Source of the DNA: Betaproteobacteria bacterium
Lineage (GTDB): Bacteria; Pseudomonadota; Gammaproteobacteria; Burkholderiales; SG8-39
Length of the DNA: 64,000 bases
Assembly: GCA_004297625.1 (NCBI GenBank)
Contig: SCTY01000003.1
Span: forward strand, 434,001-498,000
Direction: 5' to 3'
Part shown: piece by piece, positions 1 to 8,065 of the stretch
Layout of the letters: each line of letters starts with the position of its first letter
Position numbering within the stretch: position 1 is the first letter of the stretch
Made by a program: the position numbers and the translations under genes
Notes under the pieces: generated by a model
Databases searched by the model: none
What the model saw: only the letters and a program-made list of their open reading frames with translations
What the model was told of the DNA's origin: nothing

Positions 1-336
1 GGGATGAAGGCCGACCTTGCGATCCTCGACCTCTCCGATCCTTCGTTCGTGCCACTGAACAGCGTCGCGCGCCAGTTAGTTTTCACGGAGGCGGGCCGGA
101 GCGTCGAGCATGTAATGGTCGACGGCCGCTTCATCGTGCGCGACCGGCGGATCACGTCCATCGACGAGGCGGCCCTTCGGGAAGAGATCGCGGAGCTCAT
201 GGTGCAACTGCGCCGAGACCTGCAGGGGGTTCTCGACCGCAACCAGAGAATGCTGCCCTATCTCATGGAGGCGCATCGCCGCACCTGGCAAAGCGACATC
301 GGCCTCAACCGATATATCGGGACGGGCAATGGGTAA
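1..336 (+). CDS. Amidohydrolase (ATZ/TRZ, cytosine-deaminase-like), C-terminal part only
   Basis: This is the C-terminal end of an amidohydrolase-superfamily protein; the reading frame is open to the left edge, so the catalytic barrel lies outside the window. What remains is the closing part of the composite beta domain (KADLAILDL, then a VMVDGRFIV strand) and a helical tail. The same pattern (KADIVFLDL, VMIGGRMVV) ends the complete amidohydrolase at 26252-27730, so the two look like paralogues. The ATG at base 4 is probably an internal Met. The gene overlaps the next one by 8 bp, implying cotranscription. The substrate cannot be told from this fragment. Confidence 0.8.
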   Translation, partial: GMKADLAILDLSDPSFVPLNSVARQLVFTEAGRSVEHVMVDGRFIVRDRRITSIDEAALREEIAELMVQLRRDLQGVLDRNQRMLPYLMEAHRRTWQSDIGLNRYIGTGNG

Positions 337-2737
337 TGTCTTGGACGACGCGGTCGCCGGGAGCCAGGCACCGCTTCGAAACCGCGACGTACGTTCCCCG
401 CTTGGAGTCAGCGTTCCCCGCGCTCGCGCGCGTCGCCTGCTGGCCGGACGCGGGCGCTACACCGACGATGTGTCGCTGCCCGGCATGCTGCACGTCGCTT
501 TCGTGCGCAGCCCGTACCCGTTTGCCCGTATCGCGTCCATCGACAAGGCGGCGGCCCAGGCGAGCCCGGGCGTAGTGCTGGTTGCAACGGGTCGCGAGCT
601 CGCCGGCTATTGCAAGCCGTACGCGGGAATACACGAGCTGTTCGTCGGCATGAAGGCGCCCGAGCAATGGCCCATGGCGCTGGAGCGAGCATGCTGGCAG
701 GGCGAGCCGGTGCTCGCCGTGGTGGCCGCCGGCCGCGCTCAGGCCGAAGATGCGGCCGCCGAAGTGCTGATCGACTGGCAGCCTTTGCCCGCGCTCACCG
801 ACGTCGAGGCGGCCGCCGCGCCGGACGCGCCGGTCATTCATCCGCAAATCGGCAGCAACATCGCCTACGACACGACGCTCGCGACCGGCGACTCCGAGGC
901 CGGATTCTCCGATTGCGCCGCGACGGCGGAAGCCGAATTCCGCTTCGCCCGCCACACCGGCGTGTGCCTGGAGCCGCGCTCCATCATCGCGCACTACGAG
1001 GCCGCGACCCCTTCGCTCACCGTCATCCAGTCGCATCAATGCCCCGCACAGCAGCAGGACATTTATGCGCGCCTGCTGGGCCTGCCCGATCACCAGGTGC
1101 GCGTTCACTGCCCCGATGTCGGCGGCGCGTTCGGCATCAAGCAGCAGCTCTACGGGGACGAGCTCGCGGTCTGCATTCTCAGCATGATGCTCAGGCGCCC
1201 GGTGAAGTACGTCGCCGACCGGCTCGAGTCCTTCATGAGCGATATCCACGCGCGCGATCATCGCGTCAGCGCCAGGCTTTCCATCGGCAGCGACGGCCGC
1301 GCGAAGGCGCTGGCGGTGGACGATTTGTTCGGCGTCGGCGCTTATTCGCAATTTCCCCGCTCGAGCATAGGAGAGGGAAGCCACGTATTGCGCTTGTCGG
1401 GCGCGCCCTATGTCCTGCAGGCCTACAAGGCGCGCCTGCGGATGGTGTTCCAGAACAAGAACATGGTCGGGCACTACCGCGCGGTCGGACATCCGATCGC
1501 CACCGCGGTGACCGAGGTGCTCGTGGACCAGGCCGCCCGGCTGGCCGGGATGGACCCGATCGAGGTGCGGCGGCGCAGCTACATCGCGCCGGAAGCCTTT
1601 CCGTATCGCTCGCATGGCGGGTTCACGTTCGAGCCGCTTTCGCTGCACGCCTGCCTGGAGCGCATCGTCGAGATGATGGACATTCCCCGGCTGCGGGCCG
1701 AGCAGACCGCCCGCAAGGATTCGTCTATGCGCTTGGGCATCGGTCTCGCGACGTTCGTGGAGCTCACGGGAACCGGCGCCGGTTATTACGGGCGCGGCGA
1801 GGCGAGAGTCAGCGCCCAGGAGGGTTGCCTCTTGAAGCTCGAGCCCTCCGGCCGGATCCGATGCGCGCCCAGCGTCACCGATCAGGGGCAGGGCACGGAT
1901 ACGGCGATCGCGCAAGTGGTGGCCAGCGCAATCGGCGTGCCGATCGATCATGTCGCCGTAATCAGCGGAGACAGCGAGCTCACGCCTTACGGAGGCGGTG
2001 CCTGGGCATCGCGCGGTGTATCCGCGGGCGCCGAAGCGGCTTACCGCGCGGCGCGCGCCTTGCGTGAGAACATCCTCGCGGTGGCAGGCCATATGCTCGC
2101 CTCGTCGCCGGAAGCGCTCGATATTCGCGAAAGCCGGGTGCTCGACGCGCTGACCGGGCAAGACCGGCTGTCGCTCGCCGACGTGGCGCGCGTCGGGTAT
2201 TTCCGCCAGGAAACCCTGCCCGCCGGTTTCCAGCCGGAGCTTTCGCTGGTGCGCCACTTTGTTCCTTCCGGCCGAGCGTTCCTTATCACCAACGGCATCC
2301 ATGGCTCGGTCGCCGAGGTCGATACGCAGACCGGCATCGTCACCCTGCGCAAGCACTACGTCGTGCACGATTCGGGCACGATCCTCAATCCGATGCTGCT
2401 CGACGAGCAGATACGGGGCGGAGTGGTGCAGGGACTCGGCGCCGCGCTCTACGAGGAGATTCCTTACGGGCCGGAAGGCGAGATGCTCGTCGGCAGCATG
2501 GCGGACTACCTCGTGCCGATGGCGGGCGAGATGCCCGACATCGAGGTCGCGCACATCTGTGTTCCGGACCGCGGCACCAGCCTCGGAGCGAAGGGCGCAG
2601 GCGAGGCGGGCACCGCCGGCGCCTCGGCGGCGGTGATGAACGCGGTGAACGATGCGCTCGCGCCGCTAGGCGCGTTTCTCACCGAGATTCCCCTCACTCC
2701 GGAGAGGATCCTGCGCGCGCTCGGGCAGGTTCAATGA
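329..2737 (+). CDS. Xanthine dehydrogenase family, molybdopterin-binding large subunit (CoxL-like)
   Basis: Large subunit of a molybdenum hydroxylase, 802 residues, of the xanthine dehydrogenase/CO dehydrogenase family. It would bind molybdopterin-cytosine dinucleotide and hydroxylate a heteroaromatic or aldehyde carbon. The N-terminal a/b hammerhead starts around residue 30; the cofactor loop GGAFGIK is near residue 265 and the GAKGAGEAG loop with the expected catalytic Glu near residue 755. There is no CO-dehydrogenase AYRCSFR active-site loop, so it is a form II-type enzyme. No FAD or 2Fe-2S subunit lies beside it; those at 14627-15918 belong to a second, related large subunit. Its 3' end overlaps the convergent argE-like gene by 7 bp. 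Substrate unknown. Confidence 0.9.
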   Translation: MGNVLDDAVAGSQAPLRNRDVRSPLGVSVPRARARRLLAGRGRYTDDVSLPGMLHVAFVRSPYPFARIASIDKAAAQASPGVVLVATGRELAGYCKPYAGIHELFVGMKAPEQWPMALERACWQGEPVLAVVAAGRAQAEDAAAEVLIDWQPLPALTDVEAAAAPDAPVIHPQIGSNIAYDTTLATGDSEAGFSDCAATAEAEFRFARHTGVCLEPRSIIAHYEAATPSLTVIQSHQCPAQQQDIYARLLGLPDHQVRVHCPDVGGAFGIKQQLYGDELAVCILSMMLRRPVKYVADRLESFMSDIHARDHRVSARLSIGSDGRAKALAVDDLFGVGAYSQFPRSSIGEGSHVLRLSGAPYVLQAYKARLRMVFQNKNMVGHYRAVGHPIATAVTEVLVDQAARLAGMDPIEVRRRSYIAPEAFPYRSHGGFTFEPLSLHACLERIVEMMDIPRLRAEQTARKDSSMRLGIGLATFVELTGTGAGYYGRGEARVSAQEGCLLKLEPSGRIRCAPSVTDQGQGTDTAIAQVVASAIGVPIDHVAVISGDSELTPYGGGAWASRGVSAGAEAAYRAARALRENILAVAGHMLASSPEALDIRESRVLDALTGQDRLSLADVARVGYFRQETLPAGFQPELSLVRHFVPSGRAFLITNGIHGSVAEVDTQTGIVTLRKHYVVHDSGTILNPMLLDEQIRGGVVQGLGAALYEEIPYGPEGEMLVGSMADYLVPMAGEMPDIEVAHICVPDRGTSLGAKGAGEAGTAGASAAVMNAVNDALAPLGAFLTEIPLTPERILRALGQVQ

Positions 2738-3909
2738 CCCGCCGCCCATTGCGCGAGGCGGCGCAGGAACGCGAGGCAATCGGAGATCTGCGAGAGCTCG
2801 ATGAACTCGTCGGGCTTGTGCGCCTGCTCTATGCTGCCCGGTCCGCAGATCACCGTCGGAATGCCGGCCTTCTGGAAGATGCCCGCCTCGGACGCGAAGG
2901 CCACCGAAAGCGCGCGCTGCGCGCCGCGAGACTGAAGCACGACCTGCTCGGCCACGGAGCGCGCATCCCGGGCGAGCGCGGGCAGGGCGAAAAGCGGCTG
3001 GGTCTCGATCGACGCTTCGGGCGCCGTGGCGCGCAGGCGCGGCAGCACCCCGCTGGCCGCGAATGCGTCGAGGGTTTCGCGGATGCGGCGCGGATCATCC
3101 GAGGGAACCGGGCGTACCTCCCACCGGAAGCGGCACTCGTTGGCCACGATATTGACGGCGGTGCCGCCGTCGATCTGGCCGACGTTTATGGTGGAGTACG
3201 GCGGCTCGAACTCGCTCGCCGCGGCGTCGGGCGTTGCGCGCCTGAAATCGGCCGCCATCCCGCCGAGCCGCACGACGAGCTCGGCTGCGGCGAAAATGGC
3301 GCTCGCACCGAGCTGCGGGCGGCTCGAATGCGCTTCGCGGCCGCGCACCGCGGTCTCGAATCCGTAGTTGCCCTTATGCTGGTTCGCGACCTGCATCCCG
3401 CTCGGCTCGCCAACGACGGCGAAGGCGGGGCGCGGAAGGTTTGCGGCGATGTAATCGACGAGGCGGTGCGCGCCGAAGCAACCGATCTCCTCGTCGTAAG
3501 AGAGCACGATATGAACCGGAACGCGCAGGGCGGCGTCGCGCAGCACAGGCACGAGCGCGAGGGCTGCGGCGATGAAGGATTTCATGTCGGCGGTTCCGCG
3601 GCCGTAGAGCCGCTCGCCCGAGCGCGAGAGCTGGAAAGGATTGCGCGTCCACTGCTGGTTCGCCACGGGCACGACGTCGGTGTGGCCCGAGAGCATGACG
3701 CCGCCTTCGACGCGCGGGCCCGCCGTGGCGACCAGGTTGGCCTTGCTTCCGTCGGGCGATGCGTCGAGGTGCGCCTCGATTCCCTGCGAAGCGAGGTAGT
3801 GGCGCACGTATTCGACGAGAGGAAGGTTCGACAGCGCCGAGGTCGTGTCGAAGCCGATCAGGCGATCGAGGATTTCCAGCGTCGCGGAAAGCGTTCGGGA
3901 ATCGTCCAT
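2731..3909 (-). CDS. argE: Acetylornithine deacetylase-like M20 metallopeptidase
   Basis: Dizinc M20 amidohydrolase of 392 residues, the size of ArgE. The metal ligands are in place: SGHTDVVP (His, about residue 75), GRGTADMK (Asp), DEE (general base and ligand) and VVGEPSG. ArgE hydrolyses N-acetylornithine in the cytoplasm; close relatives deacylate other N-acyl amino acids. It stands alone on the minus strand, divergent from an ornithine cyclodeaminase-like gene with only 25 bp between the starts, and away from other arginine genes. A catabolic N-acyl amino acid role is therefore as likely as arginine synthesis. The start ATG has no clear ribosome binding site. Confidence 0.75.
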   Translation of the reverse strand: MDDSRTLSATLEILDRLIGFDTTSALSNLPLVEYVRHYLASQGIEAHLDASPDGSKANLVATAGPRVEGGVMLSGHTDVVPVANQQWTRNPFQLSRSGERLYGRGTADMKSFIAAALALVPVLRDAALRVPVHIVLSYDEEIGCFGAHRLVDYIAANLPRPAFAVVGEPSGMQVANQHKGNYGFETAVRGREAHSSRPQLGASAIFAAAELVVRLGGMAADFRRATPDAAASEFEPPYSTINVGQIDGGTAVNIVANECRFRWEVRPVPSDDPRRIRETLDAFAASGVLPRLRATAPEASIETQPLFALPALARDARSVAEQVVLQSRGAQRALSVAFASEAGIFQKAGIPTVICGPGSIEQAHKPDEFIELSQISDCLAFLRRLAQWAAGH

Positions 3910-3934
3910 GGGGTTAGTCTAAGGTAGGCAGGCG

Positions 3935-4942
3935 ATGAAGATCAGGGTGCTCTCGGAAAGCGACTGCCGCGCGGTGCTCGACATGGCGGCGGCGATCGAC
4001 ATCCAGGCCGAGGCGTTCGGCCTGCTCGCAGCCGGCAAATCGGTCGAGGGTCTGCGCAGCTTCGCGACCTCGGAAGAACCGCCGGGCGTGGCGATCTTCA
4101 ATCCATGCTTTTTGCGCGGCGGCGCGGGATACGGAATCAAGGTCGTTTCCGATTTCTACGACAACGACAAGAAGCGCATTCCGCGCATGAGCGCGCTGGT
4201 CGCGCTGTTCGACGGCTCGACCGGCTTCCCCAAGACGGTGATGGAAGCCGGATACCTGACGGACCTTCGCACCGGCGCCGGGACCGGGCTCGCCGCCCGC
4301 TACCTCGCGCGCAAGGCGAGCCGCACGGTGGCCATCATCGGCGCGGGGCGGGTAGCGCGCAACCAGCTCGAGGCGCTCGCGACGCTGTTTGACTTGAAGA
4401 CGGTGTGGCTCGCGACGAGGACCCCGGCGCGCGGGCACGACTTCATCCGGCGCATGAAGGCGCGCGGCGGACGCATCCCCGCCGACATACGCCTGGTCGC
4501 CTCGCGCGAGGAGGCGGTGCGCCGGGCGGACATCGTCGTCGCGGCCACCACCTCCGAAACGCCCGTCGTGGAAGGCAAGTGGCTGCGCCCCGGAACCTTC
4601 GTGGCGTCGGCAGGCGCGTACGAGCCGACGACGCGCGAAGTCGATACCGACACCGTGCGCAGGGCGGCGCGCCGCGTGATCGACAGCCGCAAGGATTGCC
4701 TGGAGCATGCGGGCGATTTCATGATTCCGGAGAAGGAGGGCGCGATCGCGCGCGAGTCGATCGCCGAAATCGCCGAGGTCGTGAGCGGCGCGCGCCCGGG
4801 GCGCCAGTCCGAGGAGGAGATCACCTACTACAAGTCGATCGGCGTGCCCATCCAGGATCTCGTCACCGCGCAGCACATCGAGCGGCGAGCGCTGGCGCGC
4901 GGCATGGGCGCGGTATTGGAAATCGGCGGCGACGAGCTCTGA
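3935..4942 (+). CDS. Ornithine cyclodeaminase / mu-crystallin family protein
   Basis: NAD(P)-dependent enzyme of 335 residues in the ornithine cyclodeaminase/mu-crystallin family. Members include ornithine cyclodeaminase, alanine dehydrogenase and ketimine reductase. Visible marks are the substrate-side YGIKVVSDF strand, LTDLRTGAGTG around residue 110 and the dinucleotide-binding IIGAGRVARNQ around residue 132. The start follows AAGGTAGG at good spacing. It heads a tight plus-strand operon with the racemase-fold protein (3 bp gap), aminotransferase and M20 hydrolase, which suggests amino acid or imino acid breakdown. The exact reaction is not settled by sequence. Confidence 0.85.
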   Translation: MKIRVLSESDCRAVLDMAAAIDIQAEAFGLLAAGKSVEGLRSFATSEEPPGVAIFNPCFLRGGAGYGIKVVSDFYDNDKKRIPRMSALVALFDGSTGFPKTVMEAGYLTDLRTGAGTGLAARYLARKASRTVAIIGAGRVARNQLEALATLFDLKTVWLATRTPARGHDFIRRMKARGGRIPADIRLVASREEAVRRADIVVAATTSETPVVEGKWLRPGTFVASAGAYEPTTREVDTDTVRRAARRVIDSRKDCLEHAGDFMIPEKEGAIARESIAEIAEVVSGARPGRQSEEEITYYKSIGVPIQDLVTAQHIERRALARGMGAVLEIGGDEL

Positions 4943-4945
4943 GCC

Positions 4946-5659
4946 ATGCTCGGCGCGAGGGCCAAGATCGGGCTGGTGGTGCCGGCGAACAACTCGGTGA
5001 TCGAGCCCGAATTCTGGTCGGTGTTGCCTCGAGGTGTCGCGGCGTATGCGACGCGCATCCTGGCGCGCGGCAACCTCACGCCCGAGGCCGTGCGCAAGAT
5101 GGAGACCCAGGTCGATCGCGCGGTGGACGAGCTTGCGGCCACGGGAGTGGATGTCATCGCCTATGCGGATATGGTGACGACGTTCATCATGCAAAGGGGC
5201 TGGAACGAGGCCAAGGTGGCACAGATCTCGGCGCGCACCGGCGTGGCGTGCCTTTCCGCCTGGACGGCGCTGCGCGATGCGCTTGGCGCACTAGGCGTAC
5301 GCCGCTTCGCATTGGGAACCCCATACCCTGCATCGATTCATGCCACCGCGCGGCCGTTCTTCGAAGCGCAGGGGTTCGATGTCGTGGCCGATGCGACGCT
5401 CGATATCCTCGCCATGCGCGAGGTGCCCAAGGTCGAAGGCGCCATCTTGGAGCGGTTCGTCGACGGCTTGTCGAAAGCAGCGGCCGACGCGGTGGTGCTG
5501 CTTGCGACCGACCTGCCGACATTCGGCAGCATCGCAAAACTGGAAAGCGCTTGCGGCCGTCCAGTGCTGAGCTCCAATCAGACGCTCTTGTGGGCTGCGC
5601 TGCGCGCCGCCGGCGTAAAGGACCGTATTCCGCAACTTGGAAGGCTAATGGAGTGCTAA
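4946..5659 (+). CDS. Asp/Glu racemase superfamily protein (maleate isomerase/AMDase-like) lacking both usual cysteines
   Basis: A 237-residue protein with the overall pattern of the maleate isomerase/arylmalonate decarboxylase branch: the opening strand GLVVPANNSVIEPEF, an alpha/beta repeat, and a closing SSNQTLLWAALR. Maleate isomerases use two cysteines, in a YACTSG-type loop and an SCTNL-type loop. Here these positions read AYADMVTTF (about residue 75) and LLATDLPTF (about residue 190), so both cysteines appear absent. The chemistry may therefore differ (a decarboxylase, a cofactorless lyase or a binding protein). It lies 3 bp after the cyclodeaminase-like gene and 4 bp before the aminotransferase. 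Confidence 0.75.
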   Translation: MLGARAKIGLVVPANNSVIEPEFWSVLPRGVAAYATRILARGNLTPEAVRKMETQVDRAVDELAATGVDVIAYADMVTTFIMQRGWNEAKVAQISARTGVACLSAWTALRDALGALGVRRFALGTPYPASIHATARPFFEAQGFDVVADATLDILAMREVPKVEGAILERFVDGLSKAAADAVVLLATDLPTFGSIAKLESACGRPVLSSNQTLLWAALRAAGVKDRIPQLGRLMEC

Positions 5660-5663
5660 AGCC

Positions 5664-6845
5664 ATGCTGAAGACAAGCTCCACCCCGGCTCTGCGGCCCG
5701 CTTCCGCCCGGGCGCGGTCCATGCCGCGCTCTGCGATTCGCGAAATCATGGCGCTCGCCGCGGAACGGGCCGATGTCGTCCACCTCGAGGTCGGCGAGCC
5801 CGATGCGATCACGCCGCAGCACATCATCGATGCGGCGTTCCAGGCGGCGCGCGCGGGCTGGACGAAGTACAGCTCCAATTCCGGCTTGCCTGCCCTGCGG
5901 CAATTGATCGCGCAGCGGGTGTCGCGGCGCTGGAGAACCGAGGTGCCGGCCGCTCAGGTGGTCGTCACCACGGGAGCGATCGGCGCGCTCTACACGGCGA
6001 TCACGACCGTGGTGGAGGCCGGCGACGAGATCCTGATTCCCGACCCAGGGTGGCCCAACTACGAGAGCATCGCTCATCTGATCGGCGCCACTGCGGTGCG
6101 CTACGGCCTGCAGGCGAAAGGCGGTTTCCTTCCCGACCCTGACGAGATCGCCTCGAAAGTCACTGCCCGGACGAAGGCGATTCTGATCAATACCCCGGGC
6201 AACCCGACCGGCGCGGTATTCCCGCGCGAGCTCATGGCCCGGCTGGCGGAGATTGCGCGCGAACGCGGGCTTTACCTCGTCAGCGACGAGATCTACGAGG
6301 ACATCGTTTTCCGCGGAGAGCACGTTTCGATCGGCGAATTCGGCCTCGGCGCCCAGGCCTTCGTGATCTCGGGATTTTCCAAGAGCTTCGCCATGACGGG
6401 ATGGCGCCTGGGCTGGCTCGTCTGCCCGCCCGAGCTCGCCGCCGTCGCGACCGGATTGCAGGAGCCTCTCACCTCCTGTGCGTCCACCATCGCGCAGAAG
6501 GCCGGCGAGGCGGCGCTATCGGGGCCGCAGGACTGCGTTGCCGCGTTCCGCGACACGTTCCGGCGCCGGCGCGACATTCTGGTGGAGGTCTTCGGCGAGA
6601 GCGGCTTGCTGCCGATGGTTCCCGAAGGCGCTTTCTATGGCCTGGTGGAGGTTTCGCGAACCGGGCTGAAGTCGCTCGAGTTCGCGAAGCGCTTCCTGCT
6701 CGAGCGCAATGTGGCGACAGTCCCCGGCATCACGTTCGGTCCGAGCTGCGACCGCTACGTCCGCGTCGCGTTCACGATCGAGGATGAGCGCTTGCGCGAC
6801 GGTCTGGAGCGGCTCCGCGAATTCATCGAGAAGCCCAAGGGATGA
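5664..6845 (+). CDS. PLP-dependent class I/II aminotransferase
   Basis: Fold-type I aminotransferase of 393 residues, close to the AspC/aromatic aminotransferase group. The N-terminal half carries HLEVGEPD and the NTPGNPTGAV loop; SDEIYED contains the PLP-contacting Asp and Tyr; GFSKSFAMTGWRLGW holds the Schiff-base Lys near residue 238; a substrate-carboxylate Arg is expected in YVRVAF near the C terminus. It is the third gene of the 3935-8062 operon and overlaps the following M20 gene by 4 bp (ATGA). It probably transaminates the amino acid released by the neighbouring hydrolases; the specific substrate is unknown. Confidence 0.88.
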   Translation: MLKTSSTPALRPASARARSMPRSAIREIMALAAERADVVHLEVGEPDAITPQHIIDAAFQAARAGWTKYSSNSGLPALRQLIAQRVSRRWRTEVPAAQVVVTTGAIGALYTAITTVVEAGDEILIPDPGWPNYESIAHLIGATAVRYGLQAKGGFLPDPDEIASKVTARTKAILINTPGNPTGAVFPRELMARLAEIARERGLYLVSDEIYEDIVFRGEHVSIGEFGLGAQAFVISGFSKSFAMTGWRLGWLVCPPELAAVATGLQEPLTSCASTIAQKAGEAALSGPQDCVAAFRDTFRRRRDILVEVFGESGLLPMVPEGAFYGLVEVSRTGLKSLEFAKRFLLERNVATVPGITFGPSCDRYVRVAFTIEDERLRDGLERLREFIEKPKG

Positions 6846-8062
6846 CGCGCATCAACGGGAGGCGGCTGATTGCCGACCTGCGCCGGCTCGCCGAGTTCGG
6901 CAAGGCCGGCACCGGAGTGAACCGGGTTTCGTTCTCGGGCGCCGACATCGAATCGCGCGTGTGGCTGCGCGAGCGCTTCCAGGCGGCCGGCCTCGACGCG
7001 GCCATCGATGCGGTCGGAAACGTGCGCGGGGTGAGCGCGCAGGCCGCCCGTGCGGTCGTCATCGGCTCGCACACCGATACCGTGCCGATGGGCGGCTGGC
7101 TCGACGGAGCGATGGGCGTTCTATACGGGCTCGAGATCGCCCGCTCGCGAATCGAGTCCGGCCGGCAGGGGCAGCTGGGCGTCGACGTCGTGTCCTTCCA
7201 GGACGAGGAGGGAACGTTTCTTCCCTGCCTGGGCAGCCGCTCGTTCTGCGGCGAGCTCACGCAGGCGGACATCGCCAAGCCGAAATCGCAAGCGGGCGAG
7301 CCTCTCGTCGAGGCCCTGCGGCGGGCGGCCTACGGCGGGCCCGCCTGGCGGCTGGACAAAGGCCGGCACATCGCTTACCTGGAGGCGCACATTGAGCAGG
7401 GTCCGCGTCTTGAGGCGGCGAAGCGGCGCATAGGCGTAGTGACGGGAATCGTGGGCATCCGGCGCTTCCGCATCATTGCCAAAGGTCAGGCCGACCACGC
7501 CGGCACTACGCCGATGAGCATGCGCAAGGACGCGGCGCGGCCGCTCTTCACGTTCGCCTACCGGGTGCATGCCGATCTGCCGGCGATGGTGGGCCCGGAC
7601 ACGGTCTGGAACATCGGCGTAATCACCGTGCGTCCGGGAGCGGCCAACGTGGTGGCGAGCGAAGCGGAGCTGGTGGTCGAGTTCCGCGATACCTCGAGCG
7701 AAGTGCTCGAGCGGATCGAGGCGCGCCTGCTCGCTTGGATAAGCGAGCTCGACAGCCAGGGTCCCGCGCGTCTCGAGGCGCATCCGATCGCGCGCATAGC
7801 GCCGACGCTCATGGCGCCGGATCTCGAGGCTCTTATCGAGGCCGGCGCGGCGGAGAACGGCACGGCGACGCTGCGCATGCCGAGCGGCGCCGGGCACGAC
7901 GCGATGGTGCTCGGCCACCACTTGCCGAGCGCGATGCTTTTCATTCCGAGCATCGGCGGGCGCAGCCACGATGTTGCCGAGGACAGCGCCGAGGACGATA
8001 TCGTCCTTGGCTGCGAGGTGCTCGCGGCGGTCGTCGAGCGGCTGGAGGCGCGCGCCGCTTGA
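6842..8062 (+). CDS. Zn-dependent M20 hydrolase, allantoate amidohydrolase / N-carbamoyl-amino acid hydrolase type
   Basis: Dinuclear metal hydrolase of 406 residues in the AllC/HyuC/beta-ureidopropionase branch of M20. Metal and catalytic motifs are complete: GSHTDTVP, DGAMGV, FQDEEGTF, EAHIEQGPRLE, HAGTTPMSMRKDA and, near the C terminus, SGAGHDAM plus IGGRSHDVAED. Such enzymes remove a carbamoyl or ureido group from allantoate, ureidopropionate or N-carbamoyl amino acids, giving ammonia and CO2. It closes the operon with the aminotransferase and faces a cyclic-amidohydrolase homologue convergently 3 bp away, a pairing that fits hydantoin- or allantoin-type ring opening followed by decarbamoylation. 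Confidence 0.85.
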   Translation: MTRINGRRLIADLRRLAEFGKAGTGVNRVSFSGADIESRVWLRERFQAAGLDAAIDAVGNVRGVSAQAARAVVIGSHTDTVPMGGWLDGAMGVLYGLEIARSRIESGRQGQLGVDVVSFQDEEGTFLPCLGSRSFCGELTQADIAKPKSQAGEPLVEALRRAAYGGPAWRLDKGRHIAYLEAHIEQGPRLEAAKRRIGVVTGIVGIRRFRIIAKGQADHAGTTPMSMRKDAARPLFTFAYRVHADLPAMVGPDTVWNIGVITVRPGAANVVASEAELVVEFRDTSSEVLERIEARLLAWISELDSQGPARLEAHPIARIAPTLMAPDLEALIEAGAAENGTATLRMPSGAGHDAMVLGHHLPSAMLFIPSIGGRSHDVAEDSAEDDIVLGCEVLAAVVERLEARAA

Positions 8063-8065
8063 GGT

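Noticed and set aside
305..2554. Minus-strand open frame of 749 codons opposite the first hydroxylase subunit
   Set aside because: Arg/His-rich low-complexity composition and no motifs; it is a GC-driven shadow of the real gene.
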